In this document: one piece after another, positions 1 to 13,150 of the stretch
How positions within the stretch are numbered: position 1 is the first letter of the stretch
Layout: each line of letters begins with the position of its first letter
NCBI GenBank assembly: GCA_016785225.1
Contig: JAFBJZ010000512.1
Location: 7,353,001 to 7,417,000, forward strand
Length of the DNA stretch: 64,000 nucleotides
Origin: Psettodes erumei
Lineage: Eukaryota; Chordata; Actinopteri; Pleuronectiformes; Psettodidae
Direction: 5' to 3'
Notes under the pieces: generated by a model
The model's input: the letters and a program-made list of their open reading frames with translations, nothing else
Database searches by the model: none
Told to the model about the DNA's origin: nothing
Program-made: the position numbers and the translations under genes

Positions 1-3000
1 TCAGCTATTTTTAAATTAAGCCAGATTCTTACTGAGCAACAACAAAGTCACATAGAGGAGACCGAGACCTGAAAAGATGAGGACATTGACCTTTCCTCAG
101 TTTCTCTTTCTGAATGATTTAAAGAGTATTTTAAAGTGTTCCATAATTCTTTCTAAATCATGTTGTATTTGGCTCAGCCTTGTCTTACAGGTCAAAGATT
201 AGTGTACATTTGTAAGAGAAATGTATTGTAGAATAGAGTTTAGGCAAAGACGTTTGTGTTTTATAGAAAAAAAAAATCAGCACCAAGGTAACAAGAACAT
301 GATATTTAGGAAAAATCAGGAAATTATTATGAACTGGCGAATGGATGCTTTGTTATTTTACTCAGTTTTCTCAGGTACTTTGTGTGACCTTGAACATTCT
401 GTTTGCAGAAAGGGAGAGAGATGTAATTCCCCCTGCAACCATTCAATCATATCTGGACCAGATTTGCATGCTGTAACTGCAGAAAAAAAATCCAAAAGTC
501 ACATGTGCACTCAAACTTGGGCACATGATGTGTGAGCATCCACTCACACATTCATACATACAACTATCAGCTGCATTGACAATTGGAAACAGGATGAATG
601 TGCCATATCTCAAACAGGTGTATTTGGAAACCTTGAGGAAATAAATTGGTTTGTGATTATTTTCAGGAAAGTGATTAAATATCAGGTTCAATTATGCTCA
701 ACTTTAGTAAAACCTGAGACGGTAAAGAAACATCTAAAATTAATCTTTTTCTCAAACAATGTGATGAAGCCTTTTGAATATTAAAAGAATGTATGATAAC
801 TGCAGCAATAAGACTGCACAATGTTCTCTATGAATTGTTAGCAAGGGGTCACGTGTAATGTTGGCTTTACAGTGTGCATGGTCTAGTATGGTCTAGGTCA
901 TGCACATGTAAAGAGCTGGATTGCGCTTAGCTAATGCTGGCAGGCTGTGAGTTGAGAGGAAAATACAAGAAAAGCTCAAGTAGAATTTAAACACTAAATC
1001 AAGGCCACTGTCACTATCCAGTGTTTTGTCCTGTAGCTAATATTATTATTGTTGCTGATGTTCTGGAACTGTTTCCTTCCTGTCTTCATAATGCATTTGA
1101 GTGAGCGCCTGTTATTATTTTGGAAGTGTTGGCCTTGCAACATCAAACATAGTGACTTAAGGGAGGAAGCAGGCAGCCCATCCAACTCGTATAATCTCAG
1201 CAGCCATCTGTCTCTCACACAGCCTAGGAAGGGAAGAATCAAACTAAAGATGGATTCATACTTTTCTGGATTCTAGTTCAGATCTGTGGGCGTTTTGTGC
1301 AGTCGCAGCCTTGTTTAGCACCTGAGAATTACACAGCAAAAGCTGTTCGTTGGTTGAGTTTATTGAAAATTCTCGTAGCTTTCTTTTCTTATTTTATTTG
1401 CTGCAGCATTTTTTTGCTTTGAAATAATGTGTGAACTTAAGTTCATAGGGAAGCTGAATAGTCTCTTGAAGTGAAAATGTGGATGTGTGTGGGATGCAGG
1501 ACCGGCCGCACCGGTCTCCCTCTCTCCACCCTGTCTCAAATGACCACGACATCATGTGTTCCTTGAGCCTATAACGTGGGCCAGACTGTTGGTGGATTTC
1601 CATGTATTACTGCGGGAGCAGTTTGCTCTTCATTTCACTCTGAAATGTTGAGGAGAAGATCCATCCTTTTTTTGCCTTTCCCAGTGGCATCTGAGGTATG
1701 CTTATCTGAAGCAGCAGATGCACAGAGCTCATGGGACCTCATCAGAAAGGCTCTGCAAAGGCATACCTGCTGCTGGTGAACTGTTACCTCCATTCCTTCT
1801 ACATCCTTTTGAGCCCCCTAACCCCTAGCCTTCTGGGATGAGGGACCGGCACACCAATTACTTAAACCAGGCAAGAAGCTAATGTCAAATGTAGTGGAGT
1901 GACAACTTGCCTTGCATGGGAAAGGTCCCATCTAGCCTCAATAATTTTTTTTTCTCAAGAGCAAATGCATAGCAAGTGGTGCCTCCAGAGAACAGCAGAA
2001 TATCAGGTAGGGATGAGCAATGAAGATATTAAATTGTGCTGTGGAGCACTGCTCCATGAAGTGATTGCTCATACCACCCACTTGTATACAACCCAAAACT
2101 GCAAATTAGAAGCAGAGTTTGGGGCTGGTAATGATTTTGTCCTTTGAGAAGAGATATCTTGTATTTTTGAGAGGCCTCTGTTTGATTTTGGTACTGAGCC
2201 AAAGTTTTTCCGCAAAACTCTTCTTAGTAGGCAATTTAGATGCAGAATTTATAATGCATTAAGACCAAGACCTGAAATTATTTGCATACTTTTCCATCAT
2301 AACCTATTAGGCTTAAACCGCACCCCAGTATTGGGTTAAAATGGTCTGAAATGTTTTCTAGATTTTAAATCTAGTGCCACGAAAGTCACAGAAAAATTGG
2401 AGCACCAAACTGCTGATAATCATTTTGCCTTTTTTTTCAGTAGAGAAACTTTTGAGTATCCACTATCTACAGACATCTGATGAGACATGTCAGGGACAAA
2501 CGTTTTTTGGACAGGTTTATTTTTTTGGCCTCGGAATGCCATTCACAGTGTGCCATGTTTGTGATAATAAATACTAGTGAGATGATTGAATGCATTAGTT
2601 GGTAATATGTTTGCACTACTTTGCACTCCTACTTTATGTTTCCGTACCAGAGAGGATACAGATCAGTGTAAATTGTGTTGTATGAACAATAACCATGAAG
2701 AGGAGTAGGGGACTCACAAGGGCAGTTTTGGTCTGCATGGGCACAGGAATCAGACCATCAGCTCTAACTAGATTCCACAAATTCCACTGTGTGTGTGTGA
2801 GACAGAGCTTTTTTTTGTATATCTCACCATGTCCTTGACCATGTATGTATGTATGTGTTTGTTATATATTTAATTCTTTAACTGCTACATATGGAACATG
2901 TGCCATGTACTGAAGTAATTGCAAAAGCTCTATAGTGTATACTTTATGTCCAGATCTCACTTCAGTGCGCCTGCCTCTGCTTTTCCTCATTGAGTTTGCA

Positions 3001-4161
3001 TTTTTAATTATCAAATCAAACGTGATCTACAGATTATGACGCTGCTCATATTATCCCTCTAGGTTCTGTGGTGATAGGGAAACAGTGGCTTTTTTCCTTT
3101 GTGACCGTTATCTCTCTCAGAGCCATTGTGTTCAGTAAATCTCTGAAATCTCTCTTCCCTTTATCAGGAAACTGCAGGTATACAGTTCATTATGTACGGC
3201 AGCACAGGCTAGGGAGTCAGCAGTGAAAACAATGTGCTTGCTGCTCTTTGCCCATAGCGAATAGGTGCAGCATGCTGGTGATTGTTTAAAAGTAACTAAT
3301 ATTTCCTTACCTTGACCAAAGGTGCCTCATAACAAAATCTGTGCCATTCAGTAAAGATGAAAAATATTAATAACATAAACAGACATTGAATAGAAATAAT
3401 ATTTCCTTCTTAATAATATTTTCATGTCACAGAAACTGACCATTGTCATTCTTTTGCCACCCGACTTAAGAGCTTTCAACCGTACACATTACCAGAGCAA
3501 AGTTCAGCGATACAGATCATCATGTGAAATTGTCTGCATTTTATCAAGCAGAGTGAGCATCCACTTTGCAGCAAAATCTCACATTTATACCTGTGAAACC
3601 CAATCTGATTTGTGAGGTCTATTGTAGGTCTGTGAGGAGCTTTGCTGGAGCATTTCAGGGTTAAGTGCCCCTGCTCCTGCTTTTCGTTCTATGTCAGGGT
3701 TTTGAATAAGTTCAGTGTTTAAGGGTTACTGATCCACTTTGCCTGCCAATTTAATTTTTTTTTTGACATATAGAACTTGAATGAGTAACCTTTACAATCA
3801 AAAACACTGAACCCACATGAGGCTCACTTGATTAGAATTGATCCCAGCATTGAAACATAGGCACTAATTGTTTCCCTCTTTTATGTATGTGCGCGTCTGT
3901 ATGTGTAACTGTTCCCTAAAGAGCCCTTTCCACTTAATACGAGCAGGAGCCTTAATGCTAAAAAGAACTCATTCAGAGATTCGGCTTCTCGCGCAGGTGC
4001 TAATTGATTGCCCTTTAAAAGATTTTTGACTTAATAAAAGAAATATAGAAAAACTTGAGGCTGTCAGAGTTCCTTTAATTAGAATGTAACTTTTGTGGAG
4101 CTCTGCCTTCATTAAGGACAGATTGTGCTGAATTACAGTGATAAATACTGGCATCAAATCC

Positions 4162-4205
4162 ATTTGTTGACCTGAAGAGTTACGTGACTCTTCAGCTCAA
4201 CAAAT
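4162..4205. repeat. Near-perfect 44-bp inverted repeat
   Basis: The 19-base arms at 4162-4180 and 4187-4205 are reverse complements except for one pair, separated by a 6-base loop TACGTG. The arm core is CTGAAGAGT / ACTCTTCAG. The arms are short for a microRNA precursor. The structure could form a cruciform or act as a dimeric protein-binding site. Confidence 0.85.
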
Positions 4206-5620
4206 CACTGAGATTTTTCTCTAAGTGATTTTCCACAAACTTACAGGTCTCATGATACAACAACCTCTTTGGTGCAAACTTGTGACCCTCTGACTGTCAC
4301 TGCCATCGTTTAATCCAGTATGCTGTAGAGAACATATTTTTGGAAACAACCAAGGGAATAACAAATCCAGTCCCTGCAAAGCCCTTGGAAGGTACGCAGC
4401 AGTGAAGCTCGTATCCGCAGAAGGTGAAGCTTAATGGAAGCTGGGGAAGGGGAAGTGGGAAAGCTGTACTTGAGATAGGGCCAAGGAGGAGTTGTCAGCT
4501 TTGATTTATTAAGTGCAGCTCCTGCTCTGACTGCTGGTAACTTGTCAGTCCCCACATAATGGATGGGGCTCACAGCTCACTGCTCCGTGATTGGCTTTTT
4601 TTCCCCCGGACCCTGTCCGTCGGGCCTCTCATCCATCGCTATCTTGCTCCCATTTCTAATTAATTTGTTATTCACAACCTCCACTACTTTTCCTCATTGC
4701 TCGGGTACAGAGGACCCAGCAGGCCTCTTTTTTCTCCACCCCCCTCCCCCTGCCCGCAACATCCTTCATTCAATATTCTCACTTGTGGGTGACAATACCT
4801 CCCTGTGGTCTCAAAGTTGGCAAATGACTACTTCCCTCCCATTCCCATTCTTCTAACATGGTGTCAGTCCACAGAAATACAACTGCACTCATCATTCACT
4901 CACAGGAGATGCTCGGAAGCTTTTGTCTCTATGCTTCACTGGGCTCGGAGTCAATGATATCATAAGATTAGAGCTTCGCAAAGCCCTTTCACCAACATTA
5001 CCCTGTGTAGGTATGTTAGGTTAAAAATGTGACATGGTTCTTCAGTTCTTTCTGAGCTAAATGTGCCTGGAGTGAATTGAATCCGTGGCCATTATCCCAA
5101 GAGCTCTCTGTAATTTCAAACATGGACCTGAGAAATGAAATACGAACTGATGCCACAAGAGAAGCAAGGTGGTGGAAAAGGGAGGAGGAAAAATAGATGA
5201 TTGCAGTGAAATAATTTGGGTCTTTTCCAATTCCAGAGACCTGCAATTCAGAAGAGAACAGACGGACTCGCTGAAATACAGTGTGCGATGAACTAGACAT
5301 TGGCGCACTCAAGTCTGGTCAACTCATATAACCAGATGTTCATGAACAGATACAAGTCATATAAAAACATGAGAACGTAGTCCACATAGCAGCGGCATTC
5401 TTGAGGATAACAAATGTTGTTTGACTTGTAAACACAGAAAATGAGCAAAATGTGTTTTCTATGCTTGACTCCCAGCTTGAGGTAGTCTTAGTTTGTAAGG
5501 TGAAGTTTGCAAATACACATGCATACTTCCACATACACACAAAAAAACAAGCATGTAGAGTTTGAGGTAAGCCACTGTGATGTCTGCGCTATGACCCCCA
5601 CATTGAGCTCATGATTGAAG

Positions 5621-5621
<1 letters not shown>

Positions 5622-5662
<41 letters not shown>
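5622..5662. repeat. (CA)n microsatellite
   Basis: This is an uninterrupted CA dinucleotide run of about 20 units. Confidence 0.98.
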
Positions 5663-5664
<2 letters not shown>

Positions 5665-8600
5665 CTACACACAAACATCACACCCAGCATGAGCCTAGCT
5701 GCCCCGCGGTGGATCCCATCCACTGCGATTCCCTCACGTCGCCGTCCTCTGTGATTAGCTTTGTATTTGGCCAGATGCAGTGCAACGGGCCTGGAGGATC
5801 TAACACAGTGTGTGGAGCTATTACTCAAAAACAATCAGTCACAACCCTCTCTGATTTCATGTTTTTTTCGTGTGTTTTCTTTTTTCCCTCCATTCTTTGT
5901 ACTTAAACTGCCTCACAAGATCTGAGCACAGCAGGATGGCTTCCTTTGAATTTACAAGTCTTCTTTTCTTCCCAGGATAAAGACAAATTTGTTATTGTAA
6001 ATGTCATAGCTTTGGCCCATTTATCAACTCCTCCTGACAGTGTGACACAATTTATTTAAGACAATGAGGCTCTTGCAGTGGTAAGCATCTTGGCCTCTGG
6101 TGCATTCAGCCATTTCTTGGGTATTTTACATTGAGGGGACCACATTAACGCTGTCATGACTGATCCCATTTGACAAATTAAGTTTACAAGCACTCGACCA
6201 CAGTGTCAAGCCTTTACTGCATTTCTCACTCTCAGCTTTACCTTATGCTACATTATAATCTAACCCTGAAATTAAAGTGTGGATTTTTTTTCAAATGTGT
6301 CTATAGAATGTCAGAAAGTGAAGACTGCAAGGTGATGATCGCTAATCCAAAACCCAAAGATATATGGTTCCTGCTGATATAAAACATGAAAAATGTAAAA
6401 TGCTAATGTTTGAGAAGCCTAAACCAAAGTGTTTCAGATTTTTGCTTATTTTTTTATTCGATTTATTAAAAAAAAAACAAACAAGCATTTGGCACTGCTT
6501 TCAAAGACCAAACAAACAAAGACCACATCTGAGAGAGTTTGGTCATGCACATGCAGTCACTTATGGCACATAATGCACTGTACAGGCAATGGTCCATAGA
6601 TGATACAGTATATAGAAAAGGGGGAGACGCATGATTAGAAAGTGACATGGTAAACAAATAGAGGTGTCATTATCTGACAAGTCTCGACCTCAAGGGAGGG
6701 AGGTAGATTCTTTTTACAAGACAGAGTTATTGATTTGAATAACTCTACCCTACACCTAATAGGGTGTGTCACTCTGCGCTACCCCTGCAGTATTCATAAT
6801 CCATCTCTTATCTGTCAAGTGTGGCACAGGGGTGCACACCATTATTTGTGTGATTTATGGAGAATTTTATTGAGGGGGCTGTTTGTCATTCACAGTCGTC
6901 CAGGATGTGGTGCATCAATAGACCCATGTGAGCTTAAGTGGGAGAGGAAAAAAGAGAATAGGAGGTCTGTAGGAGAAAAAGTTCTGGAATGCCAGCAAGA
7001 AAGCAAAAATCAATACTCTTTAATGCTGTCTGAGATGAAGGGCGAGTGAAAATGGAATGATTTTAAGTTAGTCAGCCTGGTCATAATCCAATCCACATTA
7101 CCATTTTATCACTCACAGCTCACAAAAATCCACTTTTCCTCCAAAACACTTTTATTTCCTACTCTCGCTGTCGGATCAGATTCTGTTTTTCTCAGTATAT
7201 GTTTAAAAATCAATGACAGCTTCAACCTAAGAAATATAAACAGCGACACACCATAAAATTGTTCTTTGTCTCCCAAAAACACAAACACAATACAAGCAGA
7301 GGAATGTTATTCTCTGTTACGCAGGCCTCTTTGACCTGTGAAGGTCAGTACATGAATTGCAAATCACACACTGGTTAGCAGCTTTTGAGGGCTAGCAGTA
7401 ACTTGTTTCTTTACTGTCTCTTATCTTATCCCATGCAGAAACTTTGAGTATGCACACACAATGCATGTGGCAAAAGATTGTCAATGTGTGTAGACGTCAC
7501 AAGGAAGATGGCTGAACCTACATTTTAATCTCTGCAACACCATGTTTACCATTCACCTCGAATTAATTAAAATCACCGGGAGGGTGTCTGCTTTTGACAC
7601 CACTCCTGGCACATGTTCAATTATCCCAAACATGTGGATGACTTTGTTGAATTTAGTTGACTTTTATTTTTCCAGTGAATTACACAAGATGAGGCATACA
7701 GCCAGTCTTCAGCCAGCATTTCACCGCAGTCTATTACTAAGCCCTCCTGTGGAGATAATGTACACTATGTATGTTGCATATACTAGATGTGGCAACCATT
7801 ATAACCCAAGTAATTTGACATATGGGTTTGTATCCTATGTTTATTTTCCTTGTGAATTTTTTAGACAGAAAGGGAACAGCAGTTGCAGCCCATATAGCCA
7901 AACATCTGTATCCTGTAATGGCTCCTTAATTCAGTGGAAGAGTGTAGGTATGAGACACACAGTGTGGCAGGATGTCTTTCCAAAAACCTTGTGGTTAATC
8001 AGTCACTGCTGTGACAGGATTTTCATTCCAAAGTGGAAATCACAATTTGGCAGAAATATGGATATGAATGCTCCCCTAAGTAAGTGTTTCATGCAGAACA
8101 GTTACGTTCAAAACAGTAGATGCCCCTGACAAGCATTGCATAAAGAAATGACATGCAAAACAGTTCAGATTTTGTCTAAGATTCAGCTCAGTGGTGGTAT
8201 AGAATCTTCTTCTGCGTGCCTTCTTCAGACTGTGTAGAGCCATAATACAAGTGGGATGTTTTATGTTACAGCTAATCTATCATCAACCGGATGAGGGGAA
8301 ACTGAGGGGTTAAACCTTTGCATTTTGTGACTCACTGTAAGTTTCATTGGGATACTGCCAATGCTGCTCACACAGTATGCTAATGGCTGATGAACCACTC
8401 CTTAATGCATTTTTGAGTGAGTTCCAAAAACCTAAGTAACAATTTATAACAAAAAAAATCTGTGCTTGGCCATCTATCTCATTGAGTTATTTTTCAACTG
8501 ATGACTATCTTGAATAAGATTAAGCTTTAATAAAAAAAAATGACCAAAAGAAAAAGTTTACTTCAACTAAAAGTTGAGTAAACTGTTATTTTAAAAAAAA

Positions 8601-9673
8601 AGTAATATCAAACATCAGTAGTAACTGCTGCTCACTGGTTAACACAAGTAATTGCTTTGGGACCTGTATACACATGGTGTCAAGTATAGCAATGGAGCAC
8701 TATGCCATTTTACCCCCCTCCCATGTTATTAATTTCCTTCTCCTCAACTGCCTCTTTATTTGCTCAAGGGCCCCACGGTTTGATTAACACGTGCCACCCA
8801 GATAATTTCTTAGCAAATTACATTTGTTTAGCCACTATGAAGCAAATCTTCTGAAAGACCATTATTCCGCAAAAGAAGGATTTATTTCTCTGACTTAAGT
8901 CCACTGACCGTGGATGTGAGACCGCTTCATTTAGTGATCAGCTGATTTATGTTCAGTTTCAGTCATGGTTTACTCCTTTTGGTGTTAACAGGAGACACAG
9001 ACTCACAGATCTGATTCTTAAAGTGTACATGCACAAATCACAGTTCCACATCTGCCTTTTTATGTTGATTTCATGCTCACCAGGGGTGTCGTTATTCGAC
9101 CTCTTGTGTTCAAAGACATGCATGGTACGGTACATGTAACAGACTGAAGGATGACATAGAGCAACAAATGCCTTTGATGGCCAGCATCTACAGCATCTAC
9201 ATCCAAAGCTCTCTACAGGCCAGATTCCTGCAGCCCTGGTGAAACTTCCATTAACACAGAGGTTGCTGATGCCACTGTATGCAGTGTATAGCGCGGAGGA
9301 CCTGGAATTAATCAGAGGGGGATAAAAGATTGTCCCATGTGTTATCGCCCGCTGCTTGTCCTTGACTAGACTTTCTGTTCTCGGTGATTGCCTTGTGTTT
9401 TCATCACAGCACTGTTTTTTTTTCCATATCACAGTAATTCAGATGCATTTTCCCTTGTACGGTCAGCAGCTATCAGCACCTTAGTGGTGCACAGTAAATT
9501 ACGTCCAAGTCCTTTAGAAAAGTCCTTTCTGGGTTTTTTACAGTGTTTTGCTGTTATCCTCAACATTGTTAACTCAGACTTGGAAATGCATGTGTAAATT
9601 CAGGGAAAAGGGAATTCATTGTGTACTTGAACAATAGTATATGAGTGGGATAACAGTTATTTTCTTGTCTGTC

Positions 9674-9688
9674 TTTTTTTTTTTTTTT
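9674..9688. repeat. Poly-T run
   Basis: Fifteen consecutive thymines with no adjacent element body recognised. Confidence 0.9.
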
Positions 9689-10039
9689 ACAAATCTATAC
9701 CTTGAAGTTAACAAAAAGCTTCAATAATATACAAAAGTAAAGGCACTTTTCAAGTTGTCTGGCCTTCCTTCAATTGGTAGGATAAAGTTACATTCTATTT
9801 ATGCAAAACTGGGAGTAAGCTGAATCAATTTGAACATGGTAAAAATAGGGACCAAGCAATGGAAATATTCAGCATATAAACTTCTTTTATCTTGACCAAG
9901 GACACTACTGTAGGCAAGAATCAGAGACAGGAACGATTACCAGCTCTTCAGTCCATTTTCTCCTCTGCACGTTTCCTCCATCAACCCCTTCTTGTCTCTC
10001 TCTTTCTAGTGTTCACTTATTTGCCAGCCCTCGTCTATC

Positions 10040-10320
10040 TCGACAATCCAATAATTTATACTTAGAAGTGACTGGGCCAAGGGAAGCAGTGGAGGGTGAG
10101 CCAAAACAGCTAGCGATAGTGGCTAATTAGCTGCAGCTGCTGATGGGACTGCTCCTCGCCGGCTGCCAGAGGAGCCTTGACAAAATTGTTATCAAATGCA
10201 ATCAGAATAGACGAGCCATTTTTCACCGCATTAAGATCCTGGGCAAATTGGAGATAGTGGGTGGGAATGGGACGGGATTGGTGGAAGAGAAATATGTCGG
10301 CATTAGGGAGTGACTGCATG
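10040..10320. promoter_or_regulatory. Candidate enhancer: homeodomain and E-box motif cluster
   Basis: The palindromic homeodomain-type site GCTAATTAGC (10122-10131) abuts AGCTGCAGCT (10129-10138) and a CAGCTG E-box (10134-10139). A SOX-type ATTGTT is at 10185-10190. The stretch has few simple repeats and more balanced composition than its flanks, as conserved non-coding elements often do. No conservation data were available, so this is an inference. Confidence 0.3.
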
Positions 10321-10945
10321 CAAAGAAAACAGACTTATAAGATGTAGCATGGTTGGAGCCATGGGATCTTGAAGTATATATATATAGTTATCCAACAATT
10401 TCCATAGTGAAAAGGCAACCTGTTGCTCAGCAAGGTCCGCATGAGGGAAACAGGGGCTCAGTCCACTTTGTCCTGCTGTAATGAGGCCTCCTGGAGGTAG
10501 AGGACCACTAACCTGTCTGCTGCAATGACAGCGAGACTTCCTCCTCTTCAGACTTGGCTATAAATAAAATCCTGCACATAGAGACACAGACAGTGGAATG
10601 CAACACAGTGCGGTTTCAGATAGTGGCACAAACAGCATGTTGCTACAGGACATTGTGTGCTGAGTTATAATGAGGTCATGTCACAAAATGTATTGAGTAC
10701 TTAGTTCAGCTACAGAGAAGAGAGTGTAACAAAAGTCATTTATGGGTTTTGTGGTTTCATTTTATCTTAACTGTGGTCAAATGCGTTTAGTTGTCTCCCG
10801 CCTACACATGAAACGCCTGAGTCGTCCGTTGTTCTGAAATTAAACTGTGGCTCTTTAATGCGGTGGCGGTGCAGAAGGTGGTTTTCCGGAATCTGTACAT
10901 GATCTGTGTGAGGATGAAAGGTGTGTATGTACAGTATATGTATGA

Positions 10946-10948
<3 letters not shown>

Positions 10949-10984
<36 letters not shown>
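10949..10984. repeat. (GT)n microsatellite
   Basis: This pure GT run is the first of two GT tracts separated by 184 bases. Confidence 0.98.
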
Positions 10985-10986
<2 letters not shown>

Positions 10987-11165
10987 TTTCCCAGGTGTTT
11001 ACCCTGGCATCAGGTCTTGGTCTAGGAAGGCTTGCATAGGCCAGCCTGCTGGCAACAGCTGGAGAGTGTCAGCAGATGTGAATTGTCAAGCGTTCTGTTT
11101 GGTTCATTAGCTGCTCTTCCACTTGCACCAAACACAGCTGTTGCCTGGCCCACAGAGCAAAGGGG

Positions 11166-11168
<3 letters not shown>

Positions 11169-11210
<42 letters not shown>
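11169..11210. repeat. (GT)n microsatellite
   Basis: This pure GT run of 21 units is the partner of the tract at 10949. Confidence 0.98.
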
Positions 11211-11211
<1 letters not shown>

Positions 11212-12170
11212 TTTAAGTGCATGAGTGTGAAAAACCTAGATGAGAGTTCAGCTTATAACCATATGTATTGCTGTACACATTCCATGTCTGTCTAATAATG
11301 TAGATACATAAATGAACCAGTTCAGGGCACTGACTCATGTTCTCCTCTCAGCCACCTCAGTATGGTGTTGTCTGTCTGTCATTCTCCATATATCCTTCTC
11401 TGTGTAACCAGCCAAGTATTTTTTGTATCTGTCAATGAAAGCTTCTGAAACTCAGTAGTTTGGGGCATATTTTTAATTTAAAAGGGAGTGGTGTTGGTGG
11501 GGAAAACTACAGAGTGTAATATGTCATTGCGGATGCTGAAGCTCATTCTCCTATATCAGCAGCAAACACCGCTTGAACCTGCACATAAACTGCTTATTGT
11601 ATTGAAAAGTGAATGTCTTTTCTATTTCTTACCTTTCATAGCTGCCTGTAGCTGCAGTGGACTCCAATTCCAACCCTTTGGTTGGAAACATATTTACCTT
11701 TTATTTGAAGTTATTGTTATATTTCACACAAAGCTGCAGTAGATTTAGTGTGGTCTGACCCCACTGACAGCCCCAGACATTCTCAGCTGTTGTTCCTTCT
11801 TCCAGCGCCTTCAAGGTCAACAAGATCTCTTAACCTTACCGTTATGTAACTCAAGGAAATAACTTCCAGAGTCTGATGTAAACTTTGTCTTCTTTTTCTG
11901 TTTTGGTCCAGTATCTGTTTTTTGCTCCAAAAGTGTAAGCACCACATAATGTAGTACCTTACATAAGAGTTAGTGAAGCCATTTTTAGCATTTGTACCTC
12001 AGCGGTAATTGAAAGCACTGTAATGTTCTACCCACACATCTTTGTATATAAAACTATCGTTACTCTTGTGATTTTTTTTGATTTTGTCTCTGTTGTTTAC
12101 TTAACATATCCCACTATTATTCTGTCTGGTCAGGGTTTGGCTGTACAATATGCATGCAGATTGCTGTAAC

Positions 12171-12194
12171 CTCTGAATAAATATTTATTCAGAG
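12171..12194. repeat. Perfect 24-bp palindrome without loop
   Basis: The half-site CTCTGAATAAAT is followed directly by its exact reverse complement. The similar flanks GCAGATTGCTGTAA (12157-12170 region) and GTCTGCTGTAATTAACAG (after 12201) lie on either side in the same orientation. The function is unknown. Confidence 0.85.
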
Positions 12195-12939
12195 CCAAGG
12201 TCTGCTGTAATTAACAGGAAGGCGGCTGGAGAAATTCTATTATCCTTTTCCCTGGAGTCACCAGCAGCTCTGCAAGTCTCAGGTCAGCTGGTCCGGTTAT
12301 AGAGATGTCTCGCTCACACATGTCTACACAGGGTCTGTGATGCGTGCTCATGAATCTGTGTGTATTTGCATGCATGTGTGGAAATATTGGCAGAAACCAG
12401 ATACAGAACAAGTCAGTCAACAAAGGTTATAACTGTATTAGGGAAGTATTTTCTCTGCCAGGAGTCTAATTGGACAGTAAATTGCTGTTATATTTAACAG
12501 ATAATGCTTGAGATATAAAATCAATTATGGACATAAAATCAGACAGTTTTTGTACGTAATGCAGAGGAATACAGTGCACAGTAAACATGATAAATCTCAG
12601 TCACCTCTGTATCTGGTGGTCCTTGTACAGATAAAAGCAAACAACAATACGTGACTCCCAAATCACAGCCACAAAGATTGCAAGGATTGTTTTGAAAAAT
12701 ACTTTTTAGCACACTGGCCCCAATGGCCTTCTAACACTTACACTGAAGTGTTACACTGTGTTAGACTGAATCTTTTGACATTAAATTAATTAAATAAAAT
12801 CAAGACTGTGACATAGTTAAGTTTGAGAAGTGAAAAAGGAGGCAGGAGAGAGAAGAGCGAGGACTGGGGTAGTGCCTTAGTGGCAGTTTATTGCGGTTTG
12901 TTCTTTAGTACTGCCGATATGAGCAGAGAGCCCCCCTTG

Positions 12940-13150
12940 CCTGCGTTTTAGTGAAATCCCTCCAGCCTAATTAGGTGAAAAAGCACAAGATGTTTATGAA
13001 GCATTCGAGGCAGCCAATGACAGCCACTAAAGAGCCATCGACTGCAAAAGCGGCGACAGGGTGGATCGACGTGCCCGCAGAAGAATATGCCATGGGGGTA
13101 TTTACCCTGAACCTGAAGAGCTAGCACAGATGACATCTTAATAAGATGAG
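12940..13150. promoter_or_regulatory. Candidate regulatory segment with small palindromes
   Basis: CCTAATTAGG (12966-12975) is a perfect homeodomain-type palindrome, and CATCTTAATAAGATG (13134-13148) is a 7-1-7 inverted repeat. CpG-containing stretches such as GCGGCGACAG lie between them. This is motif evidence only. Confidence 0.25.

Larger units (their letters stand above)
1..10000. other. Non-coding DNA, probably intron 1 or upstream of the Kirrel3-like gene
   Basis: No gene was recognised. The sequence is AT-leaning with scattered TAATTA-type motifs, a TGTA repeat patch near 2840, a (CA)n tract at 5622-5662, a poly-T run at 9674-9688 and a strong palindrome at 4162-4205. Open frames here, including one of 195 codons at 7542-8129, show no domain, signal peptide or splice context that I recognise. 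Assignment to intron 1 is inferred from the long first introns of KIRREL3 genes; the sequence alone cannot exclude intergenic DNA. Confidence 0.6.

Noticed and set aside
5589..5834. Minus-strand frame with a CVCV run, and similar frames at 11022-11295, 22478-22669 and 54712-54963
   Set aside because: Alternating Cys-Val or Thr-His stretches come from CA/GT dinucleotide repeats, not coding sequence.
8959..9432. Minus-strand 157-codon frame
   Set aside because: No recognised domain, no splice or promoter context, and residue composition typical of random intronic sequence.
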